A stretch of DNA of 43,556 bases from Sphingomonas bacterium (GTDB lineage Bacteria > Pseudomonadota > Alphaproteobacteria > Sphingomonadales > Sphingomonadaceae). A model generated the notes under the pieces. It did not search any database and was not told where the DNA came from. It was given only the letters and a program-made list of their open reading frames with translations. Each line of letters starts with the position of its first letter. The first letter of the stretch is position 1. The DNA is taken from contig NZ_CAHJXD010000178.1 of the NCBI RefSeq assembly GCF_903644055.1, forward strand, positions 1 to 43,556. Reading direction: 5' to 3'. Made by a program: the position numbers and the translations under genes. This document shows positions 9,704 to 17,617 of this stretch, piece by piece.

Positions 9704-11490
9704 TGCCCGCCGCCTACCAAATCATCGATCATGTCTATGACGCGGTGGTCGTCGGCGCGGGCGGATCGGGGCTGCGCGCGACGATGGGGTGCGCGGAGAA
9801 AGGCCTCAAGACCGCCTGCATCACCAAGGTCTTCCCGACGCGCAGCCATACCGTCGCGGCGCAGGGCGGTATCGCCGCGAGCCTCGGCAACAACACGCCC
9901 GATCACTGGACGTGGCACATGTACGACACCGTCAAGGGATCGGACTGGCTGGGCGACCAGGACGCGATCGAATATATGGTGCGCGAGGCGCCGGCGGCGG
10001 TGATCGAGCTCGAGCATGCCGGCGTGCCGTTCAGCCGCAACGAGAGCGGGACGATCTATCAGCGTCCGTTCGGCGGCCACATGCAGAATATGGGCGCCGG
10101 CCCCCCCGTGCAGCGCACCTGCGCCGCCGCCGATCGCACCGGCCACGCGATGCTGCACGCGCTCTACCAGCAGAGCCTGAAGTATGACGCCGATTTCTTC
10201 GTCGAATATTTCGCGCTCGACCTGATCATGGAGGACGGCGTCTGCAAGGGCGTAATCGCGCTGTGCATGGAGGATGGATCGCTCCATCGCTTTCGTGCCC
10301 ACGCGGTCGTGCTGGCGACGGGCGGATCGGGGCGCACTTATTATTCGGCGACCTCGGCGCACACCTGCACGGGCGACGGCGGCGGCATGGTGCTGCGCGC
10401 AGGGCTGCCTTTGCAGGACATGGAGTTCGTCCAGTTCCACCCCACCGGCATCTACGGCGCCGGCGTGCTGATCACCGAGGGCGCGCGGGGCGAGGGGGGC
10501 TACCTCACCAACAGCGAGGGCGAGCGCTTCATGGAGCGCTATGCGCCTTCGGCCAAAGATCTGGCTTCGCGCGACGTCGTCTCACGCTCGATGGCGATGG
10601 AGATGCGCGAGGGGCGGGGCGTGGGCGAGCACAAGGACCATATCTTCCTGCACCTCGACCATATCGATCCCAAGGTGCTGGCCGAACGGCTGCCCGGCAT
10701 CACCGAGACGGGCAAGATCTTCGCGGGCGTCGATCTCACGCGCCAGCCGCTGCCGGTGACGCCGACGGTCCATTACAATATGGGCGGCGTGCCGTGCAAC
10801 TTCTACGGCGAGGTCGTGACGCTCAAGGACGGCAATCCCGACAGCGTGGTGCCAGGCCTGTTCGCGGTGGGCGAGGCGGCGTGCGTTTCGGTGCATGGTG
10901 CGAACCGACTGGGCTCCAATTCGCTGATCGATCTGGTGGTGTTCGGCCGCGCGACGGGCTTCCGCATCGCCGAGCTCGTTCAGCCCAACAGCAAGCATGG
11001 CAAGATCAACGTCGAGGCCGACGACAAGGCGATCGGCCGCCTCGATCATTTCCGCAACGCGCGCGGCGCGACGCCGACCGCCAGGATCCGCCTCGATATG
11101 CAGCGCACGATGCAGAAGCATTGCGCGGTGTTCCGCGATACCGAACTGCTGCGCGAGGGGCTCGGCCTGATCGATACCGTCGCCGCCACGCTACAGGATG
11201 TCGGTATCCAAGATCGCTCGCTGATCTGGAACACCGATCTCGTCGAGACGCTCGAGCTCGATAACATGCTCCCGCAGGCGGTCGTCACGATGCATGGCGC
11301 GGCCAATCGCCACGAGAGCCGCGGCGCGCATATGCACGAGGATCATCCCGACCGCGACGACGCCAACTGGATGAAGCACACCATCTCTTGGTATGAGAAG
11401 GGCCGCGTGACGCTCGATTACCGCCCGGTGCACGAATATACGCTCACCGACGAGATCGACTATATCAAGCCCAAGGCGCGCGTTTACTGA
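9703..11490 (+). CDS. sdhA: Succinate dehydrogenase flavoprotein subunit
   Basis: SdhA oxidises succinate to fumarate in the TCA cycle using covalently bound FAD (595 residues, full length). The dinucleotide fold is [15 protein letters not shown]. The flavin-linking His is in [15 protein letters not shown] (His49). [20 protein letters not shown] and [19 protein letters not shown] are present, as is the terminal [20 protein letters not shown]. The ATG at 9703 overlaps the sdhD stop by one base and gives the expected N-terminus; the frame stays open upstream but that part is antisense-like. The iron-sulfur subunit gene sdhB, which usually follows, is not here: the next gene is unrelated and begins 225 bases later. 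Confidence 0.98.
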   Translation: MPAAYQIIDHVYDAVVVGAGGSGLRATMGCAEKGLKTACITKVFPTRSHTVAAQGGIAASLGNNTPDHWTWHMYDTVKGSDWLGDQDAIEYMVREAPAAVIELEHAGVPFSRNESGTIYQRPFGGHMQNMGAGPPVQRTCAAADRTGHAMLHALYQQSLKYDADFFVEYFALDLIMEDGVCKGVIALCMEDGSLHRFRAHAVVLATGGSGRTYYSATSAHTCTGDGGGMVLRAGLPLQDMEFVQFHPTGIYGAGVLITEGARGEGGYLTNSEGERFMERYAPSAKDLASRDVVSRSMAMEMREGRGVGEHKDHIFLHLDHIDPKVLAERLPGITETGKIFAGVDLTRQPLPVTPTVHYNMGGVPCNFYGEVVTLKDGNPDSVVPGLFAVGEAACVSVHGANRLGSNSLIDLVVFGRATGFRIAELVQPNSKHGKINVEADDKAIGRLDHFRNARGATPTARIRLDMQRTMQKHCAVFRDTELLREGLGLIDTVAATLQDVGIQDRSLIWNTDLVETLELDNMLPQAVVTMHGAANRHESRGAHMHEDHPDRDDANWMKHTISWYEKGRVTLDYRPVHEYTLTDEIDYIKPKARVY

Positions 11491-11552
11491 CGATCCGGGA
11501 CTAGGTCGCAGGCGAGATCTCTCCATCGGAAAAAGTATAGCTTGATAGGTTA

Positions 11553-11574
11553 GCGCCATCCGTCTGAATGGCGC
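11553..11574 (+). repeat. Inverted repeat downstream of sdhA
   Basis: GCGCCAT (11553-11559) and ATGGCGC (11568-11574) form a perfect 7-bp stem with an 8-base loop, 62 bases after the sdhA stop. No T-run follows, so it is not a classical intrinsic terminator. It may instead stabilise or process the 3' end of the sdhCDA message. The rest of 11491-11642 shows no gene and no sdhB remnant. Confidence 0.45.
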
Positions 11575-11642
11575 AAAATGACTTGTTTGAGGGAGTTCAT
11601 CTGACTCGCCGCCCCGAAATTGCTGCTTCCAGTAATCGTTAC

Positions 11643-11667
11643 GGAACCGTGCGCTGCGGGAGCGGTT
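11643..11667 (+). promoter_or_regulatory. Putative EcfG-type stress promoter
   Basis: GGAAC (11643-11647), exactly 16 bases, then GGTT (11664-11667). The alphaproteobacterial general-stress sigma factor EcfG recognises GGAAC-N16/17-CGTT, so this differs by one base. Transcription would begin near 11674, leaving a leader of about 42 bases before the ATG at 11716. The same pattern with the same spacing is found upstream of the diiron-type gene at 31522. Confidence 0.5.
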
Positions 11668-11674
11668 GAGAGGC

Positions 11675-11702
11675 CTAACCGTCCGCATCTAACCGCCCGC
11701 AT
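11675..11702 (+). repeat. Tandem 14-base direct repeat in the leader
   Basis: CTAACCGTCCGCAT (11675-11688) is followed directly by CTAACCGCCCGCAT (11689-11702), with one mismatch. The pair ends two bases before the AGGAG ribosome-binding site of the next gene, so it lies in the predicted 5' leader. It could be a chance duplication or a binding site for a regulator; nothing more can be seen. Confidence 0.5.
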
Positions 11703-11715
11703 CAGGAGATATTCG

Positions 11716-12198
11716 ATGGCCGACACCCCGTCCGACGGCGCCCCCGAGAGCGGCACGAGCACGCCCCCCCCACGCCGTCGTCGCGCACGCGGGGATAGCG
11801 GTACGAGCGCCAAGCCGAAGCGTTCGCCCGCCGCCAAGACGACGCGATCCTCACCGACGCGTCGATCGTCGGCGGTTACGGAAGCGGTCGCCGCGCCCAA
11901 GAAGACCGCGCGAAGGGCCGCGACCGCCGCCAAATCTACAGCGACGAAAGTCGTTCGGCAGGCAAGGCCCAAGGTCAAGGCCGCTGCCGACAAGATCGTG
12001 AAGACCGAACAAGCGGTGGTGAAGAGCCGCCTCGGCAAGGGCATGATCATCGGCGGCGCGATCGCCGCGCTGACCGCCGGCATAGCCGCCAAGTTCGGGC
12101 GCAAGAAGATTTCGCAGGCCACCACCAATGCGATGGACAAGGTAATGGGCAAGCCCGAGCCCGCCGAGCCCACCCCGCCTAAGATGTCCGCCGACTGA
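11716..12198 (+). CDS. Basic Ala/Lys/Arg-rich protein, function unknown
   Basis: I do not recognise a named family. The 160-residue product has a low-complexity, very basic first half (TPPPRRRRARGDSGT, KKTARRAATAAKSTATK) that resembles the disordered tails of histone H1-like and other nucleic-acid-binding proteins. The middle holds a glycine/alanine helix (GMIIGGAIAALTAGIAAKFG, about residues 112-131), long enough to span or dip into a membrane. The tail is Pro-rich. It could be a nucleoid-associated protein or a small membrane-anchored basic protein. The start is fixed by AGGAG seven bases upstream of the ATG. An EcfG-like promoter and a tandem repeat precede it. It converges on the transporter gene with a 17-base gap. 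Confidence 0.75.
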   Translation: MADTPSDGAPESGTSTPPPRRRRARGDSGTSAKPKRSPAAKTTRSSPTRRSSAVTEAVAAPKKTARRAATAAKSTATKVVRQARPKVKAAADKIVKTEQAVVKSRLGKGMIIGGAIAALTAGIAAKFGRKKISQATTNAMDKVMGKPEPAEPTPPKMSAD

Positions 12199-12215
12199 AA
12201 TCGATCCGGCGCGGG

Positions 12216-13520
12216 CTAATCCATATCGACGTGGATAAGCTCGCGCTCGTGGTCGCGGCAGGCGCAGTCCAGTTTCCAGGCGAGCGCCGCCGCCAGAAGG
12301 CACAGCACCGAAACGCTCATCAACGTTCCCACGATCGAAAAGCCGATCTGCGTGAGGATGCCCGCGATCGCCGCGCCGAGCACCATCGCGCCCGAATTTA
12401 CGATGTTGTTGGCGGCCACGGTTCGAGCGGTCTGCTCGATCTCGACCGTCGTCGTGAGGAAGGCATAGAGTGGGACGACGAACATGCCGCCGGTGATCGC
12501 GATGCCCAGCAACGACAGGCTGGCGAGGGGCGCACCGGGGTGGGTGAGAAAATCGCTCAGCGTGAAATAGGTGCCTGTGGGTGCGGGCGTCCAGTTTTCG
12601 GCGGAGATGCCCATCAGGATGATGAACAGCGCCATCGCGGCCACCGACCCCGACGCATAACGCGCCGAGACCCGGCCGCCGAGCAGGCGGTTGATCAGGA
12701 TAGACCCGATCGCCACGCCGACCGAGAAGATCGCGAGAAAGACGCTCGCCACTTCCTTGTCGGCGGTGAAGACATTCTTCACCAGCGGGGGGAACTGGAT
12801 GATCAGGATCGCGCCAATCATCCAGAAGAAGCTGATCGAGCAGATCGCCAGGAACAGCCGCGGAATATGCATCGTGGAAGCGATCAGGCGGATCGAGGAG
12901 CGGATGATGTGCCAATCGAGCTTCTTGTGCGCGCCCATGGGTGGTGCGGGGGGAATGCCGCGCGCGGTGAACCAGCCCGCGACCGCCACGACGATCGCGA
13001 GGATCGCGGTGACATGCGCATCGATCTTGCCCGCAAGGATCGTTCCGCTGAGGATGGCGCAATAGGTGCTCGCCTCGACGAGCCCGGTGCCGCCCAGCAC
13101 TTCGTCGGCCTCGAGATGCTGGGGCAGCAGCGCATATTTGATCGGGCCGAAAAAGGTCGAGTGGATGCCCATCGCCAGCACGGCGGCCAGCATCAGCGGC
13201 ACCGATCCCGCGAACAGCGCGCCGGCGCCGAGCAGCATGATCGCGATCTCGGCCGTCTTTACCAGGCGGACGATCCGCGCCTTATCGGTGCTGTCGGCGA
13301 GCTGGCCCGAAAGCGCCGAGAGCAGGAAGAAGGGCAGGATGAACAGGCCCGTGGCGATCGCGGAAAAGGTCGCCTCGGCGCGTGCATTCGAATAAATCTG
13401 ATAGGTGGCGATCAGGATCATCGCCTGCTTGAACAGATTGTCGTTGAAGGCCCCCAGGAACTGGGTGGCGAACAAGGGAAGGAACCGCCGCGTGGTCAGC
13501 AGCCGGAAGGATGCCTTCAT
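12216..13520 (-). CDS. MFS transporter, LplT-like
   Basis: This is a twelve-helix major facilitator protein of 434 residues. The N-terminus FLPLFATQFLGAFNDNLFK is the hallmark of the LplT branch (lysophospholipid flippase in enterobacteria). In many Proteobacteria this domain is fused to an acyltransferase and an acyl-ACP synthetase (Aas). Here it ends without either, and neither is next to it. The start at 13520 (MKASFRLL) places the first helix correctly; an open extension upstream to 13793 lies antisense to the neighbouring acetyltransferase and was rejected. Lysophospholipid transport is likely but unproven for this copy. Confidence 0.87.
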   Translation of the reverse strand: MKASFRLLTTRRFLPLFATQFLGAFNDNLFKQAMILIATYQIYSNARAEATFSAIATGLFILPFFLLSALSGQLADSTDKARIVRLVKTAEIAIMLLGAGALFAGSVPLMLAAVLAMGIHSTFFGPIKYALLPQHLEADEVLGGTGLVEASTYCAILSGTILAGKIDAHVTAILAIVVAVAGWFTARGIPPAPPMGAHKKLDWHIIRSSIRLIASTMHIPRLFLAICSISFFWMIGAILIIQFPPLVKNVFTADKEVASVFLAIFSVGVAIGSILINRLLGGRVSARYASGSVAAMALFIILMGISAENWTPAPTGTYFTLSDFLTHPGAPLASLSLLGIAITGGMFVVPLYAFLTTTVEIEQTARTVAANNIVNSGAMVLGAAIAGILTQIGFSIVGTLMSVSVLCLLAAALAWKLDCACRDHERELIHVDMD

Positions 13521-13610
13521 CGGTTCGGGGCGCGTACGGGAAAGGCCATCGTCGGGCGGCTCCTTAGCGCATCGTTCGCGCAGGTTCCAATCCCGCATGT
13601 CGCCGGAGCG

Positions 13611-14144
13611 ATGATATCGCCCGTCATCGAAACCGGGCGGCTGCGGTTGAGACTGCATCGACCCGACGATCTCGACCGGCGCAGCGCGATCCGGATGCAG
13701 CCCGAAACGATGCGCCACATCGGCGGCGCCGCGGCCAGCCTGCCCCAGGCGCGCGAGGAAAGCTGGGCGCGAATTCAGCGCTATGTCGGCCATTGGGCGC
13801 TGTTCGGATGGGGGCTATTCGCGATCGAGGAGCGCGCAACCGGCCTGTTGATCGGCGAGGCGGGGATCGCCGATTTCCATCGCGGCCTGCGCCCCGATTT
13901 CGACGCGACGCCGGAGGGCGCCTGGCTGTTGGCGGCCGAAGCCGGCGGCAAGGGCTATGCGACCGAGGCGATGCAGGCGGCGATCGACTGGTTCGATCGC
14001 AACAGGGGACGCGAAAGAATCGTTTGCGTGATCGATGGACAGAATCTCGCCTCGATCCGCGTCGCCTACAAGCTCGGCTTCGGGCGCTATGACGAAATCG
14101 ACTATCATGGCCAGCCAAAGCTGTTGTTCGAACGCCCGGCATGA
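13611..14144 (+). CDS. GNAT-family N-acetyltransferase (RimJ/RimL type)
   Basis: This is an acetyl-CoA-dependent N-acetyltransferase of 177 residues. It opens with the ETGRLRLRLHRPDDLD stretch typical of the RimJ/RimL-like group. The acetyl-CoA-binding region reads WLLAAEAGGKGYATEAMQA, and the last motif is NLASIRVAYKLGFGRYDE. The substrate cannot be told. It starts 90 bases from the divergent MFS gene, so the two share a promoter region. pgsA follows after 42 bases. Confidence 0.88.
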   Translation: MISPVIETGRLRLRLHRPDDLDRRSAIRMQPETMRHIGGAAASLPQAREESWARIQRYVGHWALFGWGLFAIEERATGLLIGEAGIADFHRGLRPDFDATPEGAWLLAAEAGGKGYATEAMQAAIDWFDRNRGRERIVCVIDGQNLASIRVAYKLGFGRYDEIDYHGQPKLLFERPA

Positions 14145-14186
14145 CCGTTTGCGCGAGCATGAAGCTGCTTTAGGGGTGGCGCCACG

Positions 14187-14735
14187 ATGCTGACGCTGCC
14201 GAACATCCTCACGCTCTCCCGCATCTTCGCGATGCCGGTGCTGGTGGCGTTGCTCTGGCATCCCAAGCCCGCCGATTTCGCGATCGCCTGCGCGCTCTAC
14301 GCGCTGGTGGCAATCACCGATTATTTCGACGGTTACCTGGCGCGCGCGCAGGGCGCGGTTTCCCGGCTCGGCATCTTCCTCGATCCGATCGCCGACAAGA
14401 TCATGGTCGCGACGGTAATCGTCATGCTGCTGTACACGCGCGTGATCGATGGCCTGCCGGTGATCGCCGCGCTGGTGATCCTGCTGCGCGAGATCGCCGT
14501 TTCGGGGCTGCGCGAGTTTCTCGCCGAACTGCGTGTGTCGATGCCGGTCAGCCAGCTCGCCAAGTGGAAGACGACGTTCCAGCTTCTCGCGCTGGGGCTG
14601 CTGATCGCGGCGGGCGCTCTGCCCGAAACGCCGGTGATCGGCTGGGCCGGATTGTTCTGCCTGTGGATGGCGGCGGGGCTCACGCTGATTACCGGATGGG
14701 ATTATCTGCGCGTCGGCCTCAAGCATATGGATTGA
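14187..14735 (+). CDS. pgsA: CDP-diacylglycerol--glycerol-3-phosphate 3-phosphatidyltransferase
   Basis: PgsA makes phosphatidylglycerol phosphate, the committed step to phosphatidylglycerol and cardiolipin, in the inner membrane. The N-terminus MLTLPNILTLSRIFAMPV is typical. The CDP-alcohol phosphotransferase motif is complete across residues 48-71: DGYLARA, then G, then FLDPIADK with all Asp residues. Several hydrophobic helices follow in 182 residues. AGGGG precedes the ATG. moaD begins four bases after its stop, so pgsA, moaD and moaE look like one transcript. Confidence 0.96.
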   Translation: MLTLPNILTLSRIFAMPVLVALLWHPKPADFAIACALYALVAITDYFDGYLARAQGAVSRLGIFLDPIADKIMVATVIVMLLYTRVIDGLPVIAALVILLREIAVSGLREFLAELRVSMPVSQLAKWKTTFQLLALGLLIAAGALPETPVIGWAGLFCLWMAAGLTLITGWDYLRVGLKHMD

Positions 14736-14739
14736 GGCA

Positions 14740-14997
14740 ATGGCGATCGAGATGCTGTATTTCGCCTGGGTCCGCGAGCGGATCGGCCTCGATCGGGAGA
14801 TGATCGATCCACCCGACGAGGTGGCGACGGTCGCCGATCTCATCGCTTGGCTCGCGATGCGCAGCCCGGGCCATGCCGAGGCCCTGGCGGACCCCGAACG
14901 TCTGCGCGCGGCGATCGATCAGAGCTTTGCCGGGATGGAGGCGAGCATCGGGAAGGCGCGCGAAGTGGCGCTGTTCCCCCCGGTCACCGGCGGATGA
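14740..14997 (+). CDS. moaD: Molybdopterin synthase sulfur-carrier subunit
   Basis: MoaD is the ubiquitin-like sulfur carrier that feeds molybdopterin synthase during molybdenum cofactor synthesis. The 85-residue protein starts IEMLYFAWVRERIG and ends in the Gly-Gly tail needed for adenylation and thiocarboxylation (LFPPVTGG). Its stop overlaps the moaE start in an ATGA, so the two subunits of the enzyme are translationally coupled. Confidence 0.95.
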   Translation: MAIEMLYFAWVRERIGLDREMIDPPDEVATVADLIAWLAMRSPGHAEALADPERLRAAIDQSFAGMEASIGKAREVALFPPVTGG

Positions 14998-15437
14998 TCC
15001 GGGTTTGCGTGCAACGGGAAAGCTTCGCGCCGGGCGCGCTGCTCGAGGAACTCGAGGCTGTCGGCGGTGGCGGCGTGGCGAGCTTCACCGGGATCGTGCG
15101 CGGCGAAGGCGATCTGGTCGAACTGATGCTCGAACATCATCCCGCGATGACCGCCAGTGCGATGCGGGAGATCGCGGATCGCGCCGCGCAGCGCTGGCCG
15201 CTGCTCGGGGTGATCCTCGTCCATCGCTACGGCGCTCTGGTGCCCGGCGACCGAATCGTCTTCGTCGGCGTCGCCGCCCGGCACAGGGCGGCGGCGCTCG
15301 AAAGCTGCGCCTTCCTGATCGACTGGCTCAAGACCCGCGCGCCCTTCTGGAAGCGCGAGCGATTCGCCGACGGCCGGACGCGATGGATCGAGCCGCGCGC
15401 CGAGGACGATCGCGCGGCGGCGCGCTGGGAGGTTTAG
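14994..15437 (+). CDS. moaE: Molybdopterin synthase catalytic subunit
   Basis: MoaE converts precursor Z (cPMP) to molybdopterin with sulfur from MoaD (147 residues). Visible landmarks are GGVASFTGIVRGEG, LMLEHHPAMT, VHRYGALVPGD and the catalytic lysine region LKTRAPFWKRERF. The ATG lies in the four-base overlap with moaD. Its stop codon overlaps the stop of the convergent oxyR gene. No molybdoenzyme gene is present in the window. Confidence 0.95.
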   Translation: MIRVCVQRESFAPGALLEELEAVGGGGVASFTGIVRGEGDLVELMLEHHPAMTASAMREIADRAAQRWPLLGVILVHRYGALVPGDRIVFVGVAARHRAAALESCAFLIDWLKTRAPFWKRERFADGRTRWIEPRAEDDRAAARWEV

Positions 15438-16357
15438 GCTGCCGCCTGCTGGGTGGCTTCCTCGCCCTTGCGCAACGCCTCGGCGAGGAGGCGGAACTCC
15501 TTCTCGCGCGGGCTGCCGGATCGCCAGATCAGCGAGATCTGCCGCGCCGCATGTTCGGCTGCCAGCGGGCGGGCGACGACATTGGTGTGATCGAGCAGGC
15601 CGGCCTTGAGCGCCATTTCGGGCAGCATCGTCACGCCGAGCCCATTTTCGACCATCTGGACGAGCGTGTGCAGCGAAGTCCCCATCATCGATGCCTCGGC
15701 GCGCAGCTCCGGCCGGTTGCAGGCGCCCAGCGCATGCTCCTTGAGACAATGACCATCCTCGAGCAGCAGCAATTCGCTGGGCGCGATGCTCTCCGGCCTG
15801 ATCCGCGCGGGCAGGGCTTTGGCGCGATCCGGGGGGAACGCGACGTAGAGCGGATCGCGGAACAGATCGGCGTAATCGACGTCGCCGCACGCGTAGGGGA
15901 GCGCCAGCAGCACGCAATCGACCTGGCCGCGATGCAGCGATTCGCAGGCCGCCCCCGACGTCTCCTCGCGCAGATAGAGCTTGAGATCGGGCCACTCCTC
16001 GCGCAGCCGGGCGAGGACGCGGGGCAGCAGGAACGGCGCGATCGTCGGGATCACCCCGAGGCGCAACTCGCCCGACAGCGGCTTGCCCGCCGCTTTCGCC
16101 AGAGCGGCCAGTTCCTCGGCCTCGCGCAGGACGCGCTGTGCCTTGTCGGCGAGACGCTCGCCGAGCGGGGTGAAGCGCACCACCCGACGCGTCCGCTCGA
16201 CGAGCATGATGCCGAGCAGCGACTCGAGTTCGCGCAGGCCGGCGGAAAGCGTCGACTGGGTGACGAAGCAGGCACTGGCGGCCCGGCCGAAATGGCCGAA
16301 ATCGCGTAGCGCGACGAGATATTGGAGCTGTTTGAGCGTCGGAAGGTAGGTGGACAC
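15434..16357 (-). CDS. oxyR: Hydrogen-peroxide-responsive LysR regulator OxyR
   Basis: This is a LysR-type activator of 307 residues. An N-terminal winged helix-turn-helix (YLVALRDFGHFGRAASACF, QSTLSAGLRELE) is followed by the peroxide-sensing domain. The OxyR redox pair is present: LLLLEDGHCLKEHALGAC holds Cys204 and Cys213, with the same nine-residue spacing as Cys199/Cys208 of the E. coli protein. The start is GTG, preceded by GAGG. It is divergent from ahpC and ahpD, its expected targets. Its stop overlaps that of moaE by two bases. Confidence 0.94.
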   Translation of the reverse strand: MSTYLPTLKQLQYLVALRDFGHFGRAASACFVTQSTLSAGLRELESLLGIMLVERTRRVVRFTPLGERLADKAQRVLREAEELAALAKAAGKPLSGELRLGVIPTIAPFLLPRVLARLREEWPDLKLYLREETSGAACESLHRGQVDCVLLALPYACGDVDYADLFRDPLYVAFPPDRAKALPARIRPESIAPSELLLLEDGHCLKEHALGACNRPELRAEASMMGTSLHTLVQMVENGLGVTMLPEMALKAGLLDHTNVVARPLAAEHAARQISLIWRSGSPREKEFRLLAEALRKGEEATQQAAA

Positions 16358-16465
16358 GCTAATCGCCTCGATCGATCAATGGTCATCATATAATCAATTT
16401 GTTTGTCTAGCGATAGAGCGTAGAGGAGGGTGCTTCTTCCCCAAAGCACCATGGAGAGTTTCAAA
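16358..16465 (+). promoter_or_regulatory. oxyR-ahpC divergent control region
   Basis: This AT-richer gap of 108 bases between divergent oxyR and ahpC holds a perfect TATAAT (16389-16394) facing ahpC with no good -35 box, as expected for a promoter that needs an activator. ATCAAT occurs at 16375-16380 and 16393-16398, and ATCGATCGAT runs into the first copy. OxyR probably binds between 16350 and 16380, but the E. coli ATAG/CTAT pattern is not clearly present, so the exact site is unknown. Confidence 0.5.
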
Positions 16466-17008
16466 ATGCTGACCGTCGGCGACAAATTTCCCTCGTTCGT
16501 CCTGCCCGTACAGCAGGGCATCGCCGCTCTCCCCGGAGGCGAGACGATCGATACCGGCGAGACCGGCAGCAAGTGGAAGGTCGTGTTCTTCTGGCCGAAG
16601 GATTTCACCTTCATCTGCCCGACCGAGATCATCGGCTATGGCGAGCTGAAGAATGACTTCGAGGATCGCGACGCGGTGCTGATCGGCGCCTCCACCGACA
16701 CCGATTTCGTCCACTTCGCATGGCGCAAATCGGATGAGCGTCTGGCCAATTGCGAGTTTCCGTGGATCGCGGACAATCAGAAGAAGCTCGCCAACGCGCT
16801 GGGCATCGTCGATGCCGACGCGGGCGTCGCCTATCGCGCGACCTTCATCGTCGATCCGCACAATGTGATCCAGCACGTCACGGTCAACGGCCTCAACCAG
16901 GGCCGCAACCCGCAGGAGGCGATCCGCGTCCTCGACGCGTTGCAGACCGACGAGCTCTGCCCGTGCAATTGGACGGCTGGCGACGAGGTACTCAAGCCCG
17001 CCGCCTGA
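16466..17008 (+). CDS. ahpC: Peroxiredoxin AhpC
   Basis: AhpC reduces hydrogen peroxide, organic hydroperoxides and peroxynitrite. The 180-residue protein carries the peroxidatic Cys51 in FTFICPTEIIGYGELK and two C-terminal cysteines (Cys165, Cys167) in DELCPCNW. This is the three-cysteine arrangement of mycobacterial AhpC, which uses AhpD rather than AhpF as reductant. I chose ATG 16466 because GGAGAG lies eight bases upstream; an ATG at 16451 has no such site. It is divergent from oxyR. A strong terminator follows the gene. Confidence 0.95.
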   Translation: MLTVGDKFPSFVLPVQQGIAALPGGETIDTGETGSKWKVVFFWPKDFTFICPTEIIGYGELKNDFEDRDAVLIGASTDTDFVHFAWRKSDERLANCEFPWIADNQKKLANALGIVDADAGVAYRATFIVDPHNVIQHVTVNGLNQGRNPQEAIRVLDALQTDELCPCNWTAGDEVLKPAA

Positions 17009-17023
17009 TCGAACTTTCTCGGG

Positions 17024-17059
17024 GGGCGCGGGTGGCATGCTGCCGCCCGCGCCCTTTTT
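17024..17059 (+). terminator. Intrinsic terminator between ahpC and ahpD
   Basis: GGGCGCGGGTGGCA (17024-17037) and TGCCGCCCGCGCCC (17041-17054) form a 14-bp stem with one G-U pair and a three-base loop. Five T follow directly (17055-17059). This is a textbook rho-independent terminator 16 bases after the ahpC stop. It should end most ahpC transcripts before ahpD. Confidence 0.9.
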
Positions 17060-17086
17060 CTATCTGCAAATCACAAGGAGAGTACG

Positions 17087-17608
17087 ATGTCGCTCCGTGA
17101 CTTTTCGGCCGAGCTGCCCGATTACGCCAAGGATATCCGGCTCAACGTCAATTCGCTCGCGGGCGATGCGACGCTTGCCGATCAGAAGAAATATGGCCTG
17201 CTGCTCGCGACCGCGCACGGCACCGGCTACAAGCCTCTGGTCGATGCCGCCGAGGCCGAATGCGCCCCCAAGCTTTCGCCCGAGGCCGCCGATGCGGCGC
17301 GCGCGGCGGCGGCGATCATGGCGATGAACAACGTCTACTATCGCTTCGTCCATCTCGCGGCGAACAAGGAATATGGCCAGCTTCCCGCCAAGCTGCGGAT
17401 GAACGTGATCGGCGCTCCGGGGATCGACAAGGCCGATTTCGAGCTGTTCAGCCTCGCGGTTTCCGCGCAGAACGGTTGCGGGATGTGCATCGATGCGCAT
17501 GAGAAGGTGCTCAAGGGCCATAACGTGCCCACCGAGACGATCCAGGCGGCGGCGCGCTACGGCGCGGTGATGAGCGCGGCCGCGACGGTGCACGCGACGC
17601 GGGTATAG
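17087..17608 (+). CDS. ahpD: Alkylhydroperoxidase AhpD
   Basis: AhpD is the thiol reductant partner of AhpC and has weak peroxidase activity of its own. The 173-residue protein has the CxxC-x3-H centre in QNGCGMCIDAHEKVL (Cys131, Cys134, His138), which matches the mycobacterial enzyme. AAGGAG lies six bases before the ATG. Although it follows ahpC in the same direction, a strong intrinsic terminator separates them, so read-through or a separate start would be needed. It converges on the antiporter gene with nine bases between the stops. Confidence 0.95.
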   Translation: MSLRDFSAELPDYAKDIRLNVNSLAGDATLADQKKYGLLLATAHGTGYKPLVDAAEAECAPKLSPEAADAARAAAAIMAMNNVYYRFVHLAANKEYGQLPAKLRMNVIGAPGIDKADFELFSLAVSAQNGCGMCIDAHEKVLKGHNVPTETIQAAARYGAVMSAAATVHATRV

Positions 17609-17617
17609 CCCTGCCGT

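Noticed and set aside
11553-11574. The sdhA-downstream hairpin as an intrinsic terminator
   Set aside because: It is followed by AAAA, not a T-run, on the coding strand.
15434-15437. Overlapping stop codons of moaE and oxyR (and of the GGDEF-EAL gene and cca at 23520-23523)
   Set aside because: Tail-to-tail overlaps of four bases are common in compact genomes when TTAG or TTAA serves both strands; two cases do not show a mechanism.
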